Numbered from the stretch's first letter, positions 35,433 to 48,302 are shown. The stretch is DNA of 64,000 nt from Silene conica (GCA_029255685.2 CM055314.2:9132399-9196398), one strand, 5' to 3'. Notes: generated from the letters alone by a model not told the origin. Made by a program: numbers and translations.

Positions 35433-37006
35433 TGATGCCCGTCGTTGAGGGTACCAAAGATAAATTTATAATTCCTAACTTTAACAATAGATAGTGAAAG
35501 TCAGGGTCGAACCACAAGGAGGTGGGGAATGTTTATTGTCTTAATGTTAATGTTTAAGGTAACAATTTTAGGGGTTGATTGGTTGATTACTATAACTAAG
35601 GCAAAGATTAAAATAAAACAAGAATTAAAAGATGAGAATAAAATATAATAAAAGGGATGCTAGGATGTTCGGGTAATAATTAGCTAAGGTAAAATAAATC
35701 CTAAGGTCAACATGTATTGCAGTCGCGTAAGGGGGTGTAACATAACTTTTTAGGTCTATGCTACCTAATAGCTCCTTTCGGCCTATGCTATTAGTTCCTA
35801 GGTCTCACAATTATTGGGTGTCAACAATAAGGGTGATTCCTAAATCCCAGGTTACATACCTTTCAGCCTTGAGTAACCTATCCGTCTTAAAGTGTAAACC
35901 AATGCCCTTCCCGTATCTTTCAATCTTGGGTAGGTCATTACTAACATCCTACAAGTCTCCTATTGGTCTCATTGCAGGATATTATAATTTATAAGAAAAG
36001 ACGAAATAAGAAAACAGACGCGAGTGGTCGACCGACCGGCTACTCCAGTCGGCCGACCACGGCCTCGGTCGACCGACCGACTATTTCAGTCGGCCGACCG
36101 TGGTCCTGCTACAGGTCGGTTTTTCGGATTTTATTTACCTATGCATATTATCCCCTACATCCTAACATATGAAAATTAGCTACTCATAACTGTTAAGACG
36201 ATTGTAAAATTGGGAATAAACATGGAAAACATAGTAAATAATCTAAACATGCAAGATTCAATAAAGCTTGGGATCCTAACTTAACAATTGTAATAAAAGC
36301 AATAAGAACAATAATGAAACTAGATCAAAGAAGAATTACCACAATTGGAGTTAAGGAAGAACAGAATAAACTTTATTGAATGCTTGAGAATTCTTGATTA
36401 ATGATAAAAGATGAACTAGATGGTAAAAGCTTGAATAAAAGATACTAAGGGTTGATAATAGATATCAAGCATAAGATCCGATAAAAAAAGATAAGATACA
36501 AAACCCTAATCACAAGATTAGTTTATATAGGTAAAAACTAAGAGTTTCCTTAAGATTCTAATTCTACTTTATTTCCGAAAACGAATCGTACGGGCCTCGT
36601 CCTGGTCGGCCGACCCGTTTAGTTGGTCGGTCGACCACTTCCTGCTGGGCTTCTCTTATTTGCGGTTTTCTTGAAATTTGGGCCTCATGAAAATTGGGTC
36701 TGGTCGGCCGACCCGTTTAGTTGGTCGGTCGACCGCTTCTTCTGGGAAGTCTTCGGATTTCTTCTTGTTTTGACCTTTGGCACTTTGACTTTGACTTCAG
36801 TTGACTTTCCTTTTATTCCTTAATTAAGCTAAAGACTTGAGGATACGAATTTGGTGCTAAATCGTCTCCTTTCCGCATAAATCTGCAAAAGTGCATAAAA
36901 ATACGAAAGTACACAATTTGTGGGAAATAGAAGCTAAAACATAGTAAATGAGCGTCCAAATACGTGTAAAAATAGATGTAAAACATCATAAAATAGACAC
37001 GTATCA
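35433..37006 (-). repeat. Element B 3' LTR
   Basis: TGATGC to GTATCA, 1574 bp. Palindrome cluster at 36026-36099 and pairs at 36604/36625 and 36702/36723. Confidence 0.94.
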
Positions 37007-39019
37007 AATTCCCCAAACCAAACCCTTGCTTGCCCTCAAGCAAGAAATAGACTCGATCTTAACTAATGGAACGATTTCAATCTCAGAGCGAAATTTACAT
37101 GTGAGCCTAATAAACCAATGCCAAGTATAAAATGAGATAGTATTCAAATCATGCAAACGAGTTATGGCGTTGTCAGACTTGCAAAAATAAAGACTATAGA
37201 GACTTATACCATGGACTCTCGCGGTACGCTCGAGACACTCATGAAGCAAAGGGTGAGTATATGTAAAAGATAGAAAGAAGTATATTTGTCATGACACTCA
37301 CCTAACTGCGACCCATGGAAACATGCCTGCAATCTAACATGAACAAGAATTCTACAACTTCGTATAACAATCTCATTTAAGTGGCCTAAATACATGCAAT
37401 TGAGGTAATGAAAGATATGTGAGGTAAAAGGTAAAAGTGGTTAAGACGCTTTTGGATATGTGGGGTTAGTAGCCAAGCTAGTAAAACCGATTCCCAACAA
37501 CATACTTCACGACTTTTTGATATTAAGAAAGTGCTCTTTCGTAGCACAACTCTCACATTATAAAAGAAAGGACTCCCAAATATTTTTGAATGAGGTACGG
37601 GAGTTATAACATACAAAAGAAAGGGATTTTGGAACGAAAATTTGAATCTGATCCTGCCAGTTGGTCGGCCGACCTGTATATGTGGTCGGTCGACTGACTC
37701 TGTATTTTCCGGATTTTTTTTCGTTTTTCTTTTTCTTTTTCTTTCTTTCTTTCTTTTCTGAATTTTTCTGTTCTTTTTCTTTTCTTGCTTTCTTTCTTTT
37801 CTTTTCTCTTTTTGCTCATAATAGCATACAAACCAAGATGCCTCAAAAAATAATCCAATGACCACAAATACTAGCTTGGAAGGGTAGGCTAAGTATGGGA
37901 TGTAGTTTTTAGGGGAATAAAAAGGCAATTTTGGCTATATGAGGCTTATGGGTAAACACGAGAGAAGGGATCCCAAATGCACGTATCAAGACTCACAAAA
38001 CGAGAAAGTAAAACAAGTATATAGCAATTCAAGTTCATGTTTATGCATATTGATGTAACATGTTCCAAGGGGAGTACTACTCACATCCTAGACGACTGGC
38101 TTAAGAATGAAACCAGGAATAAGGCTTTAAAACTTAGAATGTATAAGTAGGTTGCCAAGGTATAAGTCAAGTCTCAAGATATGTAAGTTGACAAAAACTC
38201 GTAGATATGCAAAAGACTCTCATACTAAAACAAGTTGACAAGGCAAGGTAAAGGCATAAACATGTAAGATAGCTAAATCATCCTTGAAATACTTTCGTTC
38301 CGACTCGACCTATATGTTAAAATAAACGTGCATTTTTTTGATTTTTTAAAATTTTTAATTTTTTTGGATTTTTTTGTTTTTTTGATTTTTGTATATATAA
38401 GGAAAATAAAGAAAAGAACGATGCAAGACAGAAATGCAATAAACGTGTGACAAAATGCAATGCATGTAACACGAAACCATTCCCCAAACCAACCCGCACA
38501 ATGTCCCCATTGTGCATTAGCCTAAGTAAAGGTTTCAGAAAATTAAAAGACAAATGCAAGTAAAATAAAATAAAGGAAAAACTGGAAAGAACTCACTGGG
38601 TTAAAAGATGCATGAGAAAAACCTCCCCAAACCAGCGTAAGCTGGGAGGTTTTGGTGGCCAGCAGTGCCACTCAAGTACCCAAGTTGATTTCACGGTTCC
38701 TGAGGAAGAAAACGAAAGACTGCGACGGACAGTAGGTCGACCGACCGGTGTTTCTGGTCGATCGACCTCCTGTGAACAGCGGAAAAATCGGCGATACAGC
38801 GCGTCTGGTCGACCGACTGATGTTTCTGGTCGGTCGACCAGCTGAGTCCTGGAGGTCTTCGTTTTTTCTCGGAAATCCTGAAAAAGCAAGAAAATATGCG
38901 CGCCCAACAATGCACGAAATGCCCGGAACGATTCTAAAAGTCTTAACTACTAGGAAACCGAACTAAAAAGTTTCACACAACAAAAAATAAATTGTCTTAA
39001 AACTGCAACTTAAAAGCAA
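37007..39019 (-). other. Element B 3' internal region, non-coding
   Basis: Same content as in element A: polypurine tract at 37007, purine-rich sense-strand tract (37720-37810), palindrome pairs at 37663/37684, 38735/38756 and 38807/38828, and the conserved hairpin at 38620-38651. A sense frame at 38593-38910 (105 codons) is open here and in C but not in A. Confidence 0.75.
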
Positions 39020-41890
39020 CTATCCGCTGAAGATGCGGAGGATATCCGACCACGGCTTCTGACGGCACGCCGTAGTCTCCACTGTCTTTGCTTTAGTAGC
39101 AAAACACATCTTCTTTCCTCCGTCGCAAAGCATATGCGACGGTCTCTCTTCTTGAGCCTGCCTCCTCTTCTTTTTCTCTTCTCGATCCACGACGTCTGGA
39201 TCCTCATCCTCTTCATAGCTCAGGCATCCCATTCCTCCTCTCTGGACGATAACTTCCTTCTCCTTGGGTTTCCCCAAACCAGTTCCTGCAATAGTCACGA
39301 TAGAAGTGTCCTCCCTATTGCTCCCAATCTGGGGCGGAGGTGTAAAAACAGATACAGGAACAGGTAATAAAGGTGGAGAAGTAGTGATGACCTCATACTT
39401 CTTCTCAGAAGTTATGGCATTACATGTAATGGGGGTCATAGCATCCTTCTTCCTATAGGATAGGCCATAGATAATAGAATGTTTGCCTACTTTGAAGGTT
39501 AGAGTTCCAGTGCCTACATCTATAATGGCACCTGCAGTGTGAAGAAAGGGTCTTCCTAGAATGATGGGTATATGGGCATCCTCTGGGATGTCCAAAACAA
39601 CAAAGTCTACTGGGAAGAAAAACCTGTCAATACGCACAGGGATGTTTTCTAACACCCCTATAGGTTCCATAGATGTGCGATCAGCCATCTGGACTGTCAT
39701 ACTGGTCACTGCAAATTCGGTCATTCCTAGTTTTAAGGCAACGCTTAGGGGCATGACACTTATACTAGCACCTAGGTCGCATAAAGCCTTTTTAACTGGG
39801 AAGGTTCCTATATTACAGGGGACAGAAAAACTTCCAGGGTCTTCTAATTTATGGGGGGCAATGACATGTGTTAAAAAGCTAGATGACTCTTCAGTGAGAG
39901 CCACAGACTCAACCTTTTCTAGAGACCTCTTTCTTGACAAAAGCTGTCTCATGAATTTTAGATAAGAAGGAACTTGTTGAACTAATTCTAAAAATGGAAC
40001 TTGAACATTTAATGAACGAATTACATCTTTAAATTTGTCAAAAGATACCTGATCCTTCGAAGGCACGAGTCTTTCTGGAAAAGGAGCAGCTGAGGATTCC
40101 GTATTTGCAGCCCTTTTTAAAAACCTAGGGGTCTTATCACCCCTGAAAAGGAAATCCCTTAAGTTATTCGGCAATTCTGGACGAAAGGGAACTTCGGGCT
40201 CTGCTTCTGTGGTCGGTCGACCAGTATTCTCGGTCGGTCGACCAGTCTCCTGTTCAGGCGAAATTTTCGGATTCTGCTCTGTGGTCGGTCGACCAGGATT
40301 TTTGGTCGGTCGACCGACTTCGCTGCTACTCGCTGTTTTTTCTTTCTCAGCCCCCACTTTAGCTCCACTTCGCAGGGTTACGACGTTTAGAGTCTCCTTC
40401 TTCTGGTCCGGTTTGGTCGGAAGTTGACCCGGAGCCCTAGTATCATTCTTGCTCGCGATCTGGGCAATCTGGGACTCCAACATCTTCATCCCCGCCTCTC
40501 TAGCCTGTGACTCCTTCTGAACCAACCCAATAAGATTTTGGATAAGAGTATCTGTGTTGGGTGGTGGATTAGAAGGTGGTTGAGGGTTGAAAGGTGGTCT
40601 TTGGAAATTCTGTTTATGTGGGGGTACATAAGTGGAATTTTGCTGAGGTTGCATGTGCTGTGGGTTTTGAACATTCTGGCTTGTCCACCTTAAGTTGGGA
40701 TGGACATTGTTATTATTTGGGTCATAGAAATTGTTCCCACGGTAATGTTGAAAAGCGGCACATGTTTCATTAGATGAAGTACAGAACTTTGACACATGCC
40801 CTTCTCCACCGCACCTCTCACAAGCAAAGGGTCCGTCCTGAACGGCGTTCACCTGGTAAATTCCTCCCTTGCTTCCACTCCCTAGATCGAGCTTTCCTGC
40901 AGCCTCAAATTTTTCCAACTTGGCCGTTAAGGCCTCAATTGCTGCCAGGTTGTACTCTGATTTTCTCTGATTTCCTCTGGAAGTACCATGCTCAGCGCGG
41001 TGCACAGCAACATCTTCTATTAACTTGAGACCTTTAGTCTCTCCTGAATTATCCTGGAATCTTCCATTAGCTGCAGCATCTAAGTAGGCCCTGTTGTCAT
41101 CATAGAGGCCATTGTAGAACTGGTTGCAAAGAAACCATTGTTCGAATCCGTGATGTGGTATGGATCGAACAAGTCTCTTGAACCTGTCCCACGGCTCGCT
41201 AAAGTCTTCATTGGGTCCTTGCTTGAAATTAGTAATCTGCGCTCTTAAGGCATTAGTCTTTGATGCAGAATAGTATTTCCTGTAGAAAGCTAGGGCTAAG
41301 GTGTTCCAATCTGTAACTCCCGCAGCAGTGCGGTCAAGGTCTCTGTACCATTCTCTCGCAGAGTCCCTAAGGGAGAAGATAAACATGGTCTGTTTAATCT
41401 GATCCTGCGTTACTCCTTCTGGGGGTGCTATAGAGCATATGTAATCTGTGAAGATTTCAATATGCTTAGCTGCATCCTCATTGGCCGAGCCTCCGAATTG
41501 GTTTCTTTCAACCATAGTAATATAAGCAGGCTTGGCCTCAAATGGCTTCCCAGTGCCTGCAGGTAAAGTGAACCCTTTGTATAGGTCCTTTGCCTGAGGC
41601 ATAGAGTGACTGGCAATAGTAGCTTCTTCTGTCATGTTATCTTCTTCTTTAGGAAAAACTGGAAAGTAGGTGGAAGGTGGTGTTCTTGGTGAAAGTGGAT
41701 TGATGGGTGAATTTGGTTGTGAAGGTGGTGTTTTTGGTGAAGACGGTGGTAACTCGAAAAGGTCTTCTTGAAATAAAGAGGATGGTGACCCTTCCTCTTG
41801 ATTTGCTAGAAGTTGCTTTCTTCTTTCCCTAAGAGTCCTCTCAATTTCGAGATCAAGCGGTAGGAGTTCTCCTTGAACTGACCTGCGCAT
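39020..41890 (-). CDS. Athila-type gag-protease polyprotein, element B
   Basis: 956 codons from ATG at 41890, intact and nearly identical to the A and C proteins. Same order: P/S-rich head, Athila capsid domain, CCHC knuckle CERCGGEGHVSKFC, coiled coil, four GRPT repeats, aspartic protease with LCDLGAS. One capsid residue differs from A and C (EPWDRF instead of EAWDRF). The four palindromic units are at 40211-40315. No RT or integrase follows. Movement would need another Athila-type element to supply enzymes. Confidence 0.92.
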   Translation of the reverse strand: MRRSVQGELLPLDLEIERTLRERRKQLLANQEEGSPSSLFQEDLFELPPSSPKTPPSQPNSPINPLSPRTPPSTYFPVFPKEEDNMTEEATIASHSMPQAKDLYKGFTLPAGTGKPFEAKPAYITMVERNQFGGSANEDAAKHIEIFTDYICSIAPPEGVTQDQIKQTMFIFSLRDSAREWYRDLDRTAAGVTDWNTLALAFYRKYYSASKTNALRAQITNFKQGPNEDFSEPWDRFKRLVRSIPHHGFEQWFLCNQFYNGLYDDNRAYLDAAANGRFQDNSGETKGLKLIEDVAVHRAEHGTSRGNQRKSEYNLAAIEALTAKLEKFEAAGKLDLGSGSKGGIYQVNAVQDGPFACERCGGEGHVSKFCTSSNETCAAFQHYRGNNFYDPNNNNVHPNLRWTSQNVQNPQHMQPQQNSTYVPPHKQNFQRPPFNPQPPSNPPPNTDTLIQNLIGLVQKESQAREAGMKMLESQIAQIASKNDTRAPGQLPTKPDQKKETLNVVTLRSGAKVGAEKEKTASSSEVGRPTKNPGRPTTEQNPKISPEQETGRPTENTGRPTTEAEPEVPFRPELPNNLRDFLFRGDKTPRFLKRAANTESSAAPFPERLVPSKDQVSFDKFKDVIRSLNVQVPFLELVQQVPSYLKFMRQLLSRKRSLEKVESVALTEESSSFLTHVIAPHKLEDPGSFSVPCNIGTFPVKKALCDLGASISVMPLSVALKLGMTEFAVTSMTVQMADRTSMEPIGVLENIPVRIDRFFFPVDFVVLDIPEDAHIPIILGRPFLHTAGAIIDVGTGTLTFKVGKHSIIYGLSYRKKDAMTPITCNAITSEKKYEVITTSPPLLPVPVSVFTPPPQIGSNREDTSIVTIAGTGLGKPKEKEVIVQRGGMGCLSYEEDEDPDVVDREEKKKRRQAQEERPSHMLCDGGKKMCFATKAKTVETTACRQKPWSDILRIFSG

Positions 41891-41989
41891 AAGAGGAAAC
41901 TACAAGAAAAAGGTGAGAAGGTTTAAGGAACAAAAAGTTCCTTAAACAAAGAGAAACAAAAACAAGAAACAATAAACACTGGCGTCACC

Positions 41990-42007
41990 TCCCCGGCAAC
42001 GGCGCCA
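41990..42007 (-). promoter_or_regulatory. Element B primer binding site (tRNA-Asp)
   Basis: Same 18-base tRNA-Asp complement as in A, 5 nt from the LTR. Confidence 0.92.
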
Positions 42008-42012
42008 AAATT

Positions 42013-43586
42013 TGATGCACGTCGTTGAGGGTACCAAAGATAAATTTGTAATTCCTAACTTTAACAATAGATAGTGAAAGTCAGGGTCGAACCACAAGGA
42101 GGTGGGGAATGTTTATTGTCTTAATGTTAATGTTTAAGGTAACAATTTTAGGGGTTGATTGGTTGATTACTATAACTAAGGCAAAGATTAAAATAAAACA
42201 AGAATTAAAAGATGAGAATAAAATATAATAAAAGGGATGCTAGGATGTTCGGGTAATAATTAGCTAAGGTAAAATAAATCCTAAGGTCAACATGTATTGC
42301 AGTCGCGTAAGGGGGTGTAACATAACTTTTTAGGTCTATGCTACCTAATAGCTCCTTTCGGCCTATGCTATTAGTTCCTAGGTCTCACAATTATTGGGTG
42401 TCAACAATAAGGGTGATTCCTAAATCCCAGGTTACATACCTTTCAGCCTTGAGTAACCTATCCGTCTTAAAGTGTAAACCAATGCCCTTCCCGTATCTTT
42501 CAATCTTGGGTAGGTCATTACTAACATCCTACAAGTCTCCTATTGGTCTCATTGCAGGATATTATAATTTATAAGAAAAGACGAAATAAGAAAACAGACG
42601 CGAGTGGTCGACCGACCGGCTACTCCAGTCGGCCGACCACGGCCTCGGTCGACCGACCGACTATTTCAGTCGGCCGACCGTGGTCCTGCTACAGGTCGGT
42701 TTTTCGGATTTTATTTACCTATGCATATTATCCCCTACATCCTAACATATGAAAATTAGCTACTCATAACTGTTAAGACGATTGTAAAATTGGGAATAAA
42801 CATGGAAAACATAGTAAATAATCTAAACATGCAAGATTCAATAAAGCTTGGGATCCTAACTTAACAATTGTAATAAAAGCAATAAGAACAATAATGAAAC
42901 TAGATCAAAGAAGAATTACCACAATTGGAGTTAAGGAAGAACAGAATAAACTTTATTGAATGCTTGAGAATTCTTGATTAATGATAAAAGATGAACTAGA
43001 TGGTAAAAGCTTGAATAAAAGATACTAAGGGTTGATAATAGATATCAAGCATAAGATCCGATAAAAAAAGATAAGATACAAAACCCTAATCACAAGATTA
43101 GTTTATATAGGTAAAAACTAAGAGTTTCCTTAAGATTCTAATTCTACTTTATTTCCGAAAACGAATCGTACGGGCCTCGTCCTGGTCGGCCGACCCGTTT
43201 AGTTGGTCGGTCGACCACTTCCTGCTGGGCTTCTCTTATTTGCGGTTTTCTTGAAATTTGGGCCTCATGAAAATTGGGTCTGGTCGGCCGACCCGTTTAG
43301 TTGGTCGGTCGACCGCTTCTTCTGGGAAGTCTTCGGATTTCTTCTTGTTTTGACCTTTGGCACTTTGACTTTGACTTCAGTTGACTTTCCTTTTATTCCT
43401 TAATTAAGCTAAAGACTTGAGGATACGAATTTGGTGCTAAATCGTCTCCTTTCCGCATAAATCTGCAAAAGTGCATAAAAATACGAAAGTACACAATTTG
43501 TGGGAAATAGAGGCTAAAACATAGTAAATGAGCGTCCAAATACGTGTAAAAATAGATGTAAAACATCATAAAATAGACACGTATCA
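42013..43586 (-). repeat. Element B 5' LTR
   Basis: 1574 bp, almost identical to 35433-37006. It starts TGATGCAC where the partner has TGATGCCC. Confidence 0.94.
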
Positions 43587-43591
43587 TTTAT

Positions 43592-46440
43592 CCAAAAACA
43601 TCATTTCAGTTTCTGCACTTGACAAATTTGGTTTTTCATTTGTAATAGAGAATAATAGCTGTATTTTCTCGTTACACAATATGATTTATGGCAAGGCAGT
43701 TTCCATGAATGGAATTTATGTTTTAGATCAAACCACCGAAATATTACATGTGAATAACAAGAGATTAAAGGTTGGTGACAAATATCAAACTTACCTATGG
43801 CATTGCCGTATGGGACATATAAATGAGAAATGCGTAAAACAGCTCATACAGAATGGAGCTATCTCGGCCTTTGATTTCGAATCATATGGCAGGTGTGAAT
43901 CATGTCTCATCGGAAAGATGACTCGTATTTCCTTCAAAGGTGTTGGAATGCGCGCTGCCGACCTATTAGGACTCATACATACGGATGTATGTGGCCTTAT
44001 ATCGATCAACGCACGAGAAGGCTATAGGTATTTCATCACTTTCACGGATGATTTGAGTAGATATGGCTATGTCTACTTAATAAAACATAAAAGTGAATCC
44101 TTTGACAAGTTCAAAGAATACCAGAATCGGGTACAGAACCAACTGGGCAGAAAGATTAAAGCACTTCGGTCTGATCGTGGTGGCGAATATCTTTCTCACG
44201 AGTTTGATCAACACCTTAAAGACTGTGGCATCGTTTTACAATTGACTCCACCTGGAACACCACAACTAAATGGTGTGTCCGAACGGAGAAATCGAACTCT
44301 ACTTGATATGGTTCGATCCATGATGAGTCACACCGTTGTGCCTGATTCATTGTGGGGCTATGCTCTTTTGTCGACCACTCTAATACTTAACCGAAGTCCG
44401 TCTAAAGCTGTTGACAAGACTCCATATGAGTTATGGAAGGGAACGGTCCATAACTTGTCCTTTATTCGGGTTTGGGCTGCAAGGCTTATGTCAAGTGGAG
44501 ACACGAGGATAAGCTCGGCCCGCGATCGGTCAAGACATACTTTATAGGCTATCCAAAAGGAACGTTTGGTCATTACTTCTACTCGCCAACCAAACAACGT
44601 GTTTTTGTTGCGGCTAGTGCGACGTTCTTAGAGAAAGAATTTCTCGAGAACAAGTCGAGTAACAGAACCTTCGATCTATCGGAGATTCAAGAACCAACTA
44701 CCGAGCAACCATTGGAGGAAACAGTTCCTTCAACCTCGGCTGCGGTAGATATTCCTAAGGAACCTAGGAGGTCGGTAAGAGTCTTTATTCCTCCGGACAT
44801 ATACATTGGTATGGTCGAGGAACATGACATAGATGACGTCTTACTCCTAGAGGGCAATGAACCCTCAACCTATAAAGGTGCCATGACTAGTTCTGACTCA
44901 AAGCTATGGCTAGAAGCCATGCAATCCGAGATGAATTCCATGTATGAGAACAACGTGTGGGATCTTGTGGACCTACCTGCAAAGGTACGTCCCCTACAAT
45001 GCAAATGGCTTTACAAGATAAAGCATGCCGTGGAAGGACAACAAGATATCCACAAGGCAAGACTAGTTGCTAAAGGTTTCACTCAAGTGCCAGGTTTGCA
45101 CTACGATGAGATCTTTGCACCCGTAGTGATGCTGCGTTCCATTTGGATTATTTTAGCGATCGCCGCATTTCATGACTATGAAATCTGGTAAACGGACGTT
45201 AAAACCGCCTTCTTAAACGGTTATTTGGAGGAAGAGTTGTACATGGTACAGCCCGAGGGTTTTATTGATCTGGAACATCCTAAGAAGGTTTGCAAGCTTA
45301 AGCGTTCCATCTATGGACTTAAGCAAGCATCACGGAGTTGGAATCATCGCTTCGACCAAGTGATAAAAGAGAATGGGTTCATTCGATCAGTCGAGGAACC
45401 ATGTCTCTATATCAAGTCGAGTGGGAGCAAGATTGTCTTCCTAGTACTGTATGTCGATGACATACTCGATCTTGATAGGGAATGACATACCTCTCCTTTC
45501 TTCGGTTAAAGCATGGTTGAAAAAACATTTCCAGATGAAAGATCTGGGAGAGGCACAAATAATTTTGGGTATCCGTATCTACAAGGATAGATCACGACGG
45601 ATGTTGTCTCTCAGTCAGGAATCTTACATAGATAAGATTCTAGAGAGATTCAGCATGACGAACTCCAAGAAAGGGTTCCTTCCTATGGCTATTGGGCTTC
45701 ACTTGAGCAAGACTCAAGAAGCTAAGACATTGGAAGAGAAAGAGCGCGTGAGTCAAATTCCTTATGCTTCGGCAATAGGATCGATCATGTATGCCATGAT
45801 ATGCACACGTCCAGACGTTGCATATGCATTGAGTATGACAAGCAGATTCCAAGCTCATCCAGGTGACCAACACTGGATGGCCGTGAAAAACATTCTTAAG
45901 TACCTACGGAGGACTAAAGATTGGGGATTGACTTACGGAGGCGACTCGACGCTCTGCGCCACGGGTTACGCAGATGCTAGCTTCCAAACGGATCGAGACG
46001 ACTCGAAATCTCAGTCTGTATTCAGTTTTACTCTTAATGGCGCTGATGTCAGCTGGAAAAGTTCTAAACAAAGTGTTATAGCAGATTCTACAACTGAGTA
46101 CGAGTACTATGCCGCTTCGGAAGCAGCTAAGGAAGCAATATGGATGCGTCAATTCTTACAAGGACTATCAGTAGTGCCTAGTTCGAATGACCCGATCACC
46201 GTTTATTGTGACAATAAAGGTGCCATCTTCCAAGCAAAGGAGCATAAGTCTAGCAACAAAGCTAGACATGTACAACGGAAAGCTCATCTAATCAGAGATT
46301 ACGTGGAGCAAAAGGAGATATTTATTGATAAGATCGCTACGGATGACAACATAGCTGATCCTCTCACAAAAACATTACCGCGTGATAAGCATGAAGGGCA
46401 CATTAATTCCATGGGAATTAGATGTGTTCCTAAGTTGTAG
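43592..46440 (+). pseudogene. gag-pol: Copia pol, decayed
   Basis: Continues the gene interrupted at 35432. Recognisable: GAG-pre-integrase YLWHCRMGHI, integrase HTDVCG / RSDRGGEY / [23 protein letters not shown] and YVDDI, RNase H with YADASFQTD, CDNKGAIFQAKE and ADPLTKTL. Breaks relative to the intact copy: a one-base deletion near 44477, TAA at 45189 in place of CAA, and a four-base insertion near 45467. The final part 45451-46440 is open to its natural stop. Confidence 0.92.
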
Positions 46441-47305
46441 TACTCTTTTATGAATTCATGTTATATTTCATTTTCTTGTGTACTCTATTACAACCTCATT
46501 GTTATGATATTTAATGTTTTGTTTTTCATGTGGAATTGTACGCCAATTTTGAACACCACAAAGTGAACTGATTAACATTACATCGTTTTGGTCCTTGATT
46601 ACCCACTTGAGCTGATAACTCAGGTAATCATTTTGTGACGTTGGTTGATGGTGGGTTCAACGAGCCATAAGTCAACCAGTTGACTGACCAATCACAAAGG
46701 CGAGTTATACGGATATCTCGTAGGACACCCTGTGACAACGTTATGGAGTCCTAAATGTTTTATAACATTGGGTGCCAGGTCGTGGATAGGACCTCCATAG
46801 TGTTCCATAGAGTCGAGTCTTTTGACTTTCAACTGTCTCTTGAGATTAAGGCAGATTTTGGGTAACTTTGGTTTCCTTCCCACGGTCTTCCGTAACAGGG
46901 GCCAAGAGGATTTTTTCTGGGTTATTTCATGCTGCGCTTACATCTGCAGGATTCGAGTTGAGGGAAATATCCAAACCCTTATCAGGATTTTATCATTTCT
47001 CAGGGCCACTCGAGGAGTAGTAACTGAAATGCATGGCCATGCTCGAATACAGATTCGTTTTATCAGTTAAGTTACTCTCTAGTCAGGGAAACCACTCTTG
47101 ATACAGATCGCTTGTGAGATACGACCTTTGCGAATACGGATTTGCAAATTGTCTTACATTGAGTGGGAGAAATTTTAAAAGAATATGAGAATCGGTTATC
47201 GCACCTACACTTGTACGGACAAGTGGGAGTTTGTTGGAGCTTGTGTCCTCCACATGTAGTGCGATAACGTCATTGCAGATACCCTTGTACGGACAAGTAG
47301 GAGAT
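46441..47305 (+). promoter_or_regulatory. Copia 3' region with two polypurine tract/LTR-start units
   Basis: Non-coding. The tract GTACGGACAAGTGGGAG (about 47214-47230) is followed by a TGTTGGAG start at 47232. A second GTACGGACAAGTAGGAG (about 47288-47304) precedes the actual LTR start at 47306. Confidence 0.7.
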
Positions 47306-48297
47306 TGTTGGGGCTGGTGTCCTTGACAGTTAGTACAATGACTTACTAAATCTCTTAAAGGATCACAAGGGCATACTTCAGTATTATTATCAGTTGATCC
47401 ACGTTTATCAAAAACGGTTGGCTTGCTAGATAAGTTTGACGTTATTGTCATACGGATGGCGGTGATCAACTGGTCCCTATACGTCACACCTATAGGACAC
47501 GTTTGAGAGATGTGAAGGTATGAAAATACAGTCACATTTATGCCGGATACGACTAAACAGTTAGTCAGAGGTATTGACTATTAAATTAGTCAATGAGATG
47601 TTGAGATTATTATTTAATACGGATTAAATAATTTTAGCTAATACGGATTACATGATTAATTCGTATTAGCTAAAATAAACGGTTATATTTAATTAATTAT
47701 TGAATTTGCGTATTAATATAAACAGTTATATTAATTTGGCCAATTATACAATATCGTATTTTGTTAGACCATTATTGATGTTATCAAATGCATTAATATC
47801 TGATAACATGCATACGATTTATAATAAATACTCGCGAATAATATTTAGCAAAACGGGTCAAATCACGCAAGGGAATAAGGTAAGAGTGGAAAAAGCCCAC
47901 CCTTACCCTACTCCAATTCGGCCGACCCCATAGGGTTACAAAAGGAGAGTTATTCTCCTTTTGTCTACTACTGGTGTTTTCATTATTCTCACAATTAGGG
48001 TTTTGAGAGCATCCTTCTCCCAAAACCTCAGATCTCACATCTAAACCTCACAAATCTCTCCCCATATTGCAAGGCAATTGGAGAGCCTTTCTAGCACACG
48101 CGGCATCGTCTTAAACAAAGTCTTGGGTGCAAGTTATAGGAGGAAATTTACTTTAATTCCTGTTCTTAGGCCAATTCAAGCAAGGACCCAAGGTTGTAAT
48201 TCTTTTCATGTTTTTATTATCTTATGACTATAATCGCAATTGTAAATTTCGTTACAATCCTTCATGTTTAGGGTGAATACATGTTATATTCCCCACA
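47306..48297 (+). repeat. Copia 3' LTR
   Basis: 992 bp, TGTTGGGG to CCCCACA, followed by the duplication ACCCT. It contains a 14-bp inverted repeat TTTTAGCTAATACG at 47632-47645 / 47662-47675. Confidence 0.94.
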
Positions 48298-48302
48298 ACC
48301 CT

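Larger units (their letters stand above)
35433..43586 (-). mobile_element. Non-autonomous Athila-like gypsy element B
   Basis: Minus-strand, 8154 bp, with LTRs of 1574 bp at 35433-37006 and 42013-43586 and the 5-bp duplication TTTAT (35428-35432, 43587-43591). By eye the LTRs differ at three sites (near 35438/42018, 35470/42050 and 36931/43511). The tRNA-Asp PBS is at 41990-42007. It sits inside the copia protease/GAG-pre-integrase region. Same build as A and C: gag-protease only. Confidence 0.95.
23352..48297 (+). mobile_element. Ty1/copia element split by gypsy elements A and B
   Basis: LTRs at 23352-24343 and 47306-48297 (992 bp each) are flanked by the duplication ACCCT (23347-23351 and 48298-48302), so both ends are original. 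Copia pieces are 23352-25428, 33557-35432 and 43592-48297; the rest is elements A and B. By eye the two LTRs differ at roughly 17 sites, more than the LTR pairs of the nested elements, which fits the insertion order. The coding region carries stops and frameshifts. Confidence 0.93.

Noticed and set aside
38593..38910. Sense small ORF (105 codons) after gag-protease in B, also in C
   Set aside because: The corresponding frame in A is shortened to 62 codons, and it merely reads through the palindrome pairs and hairpin.
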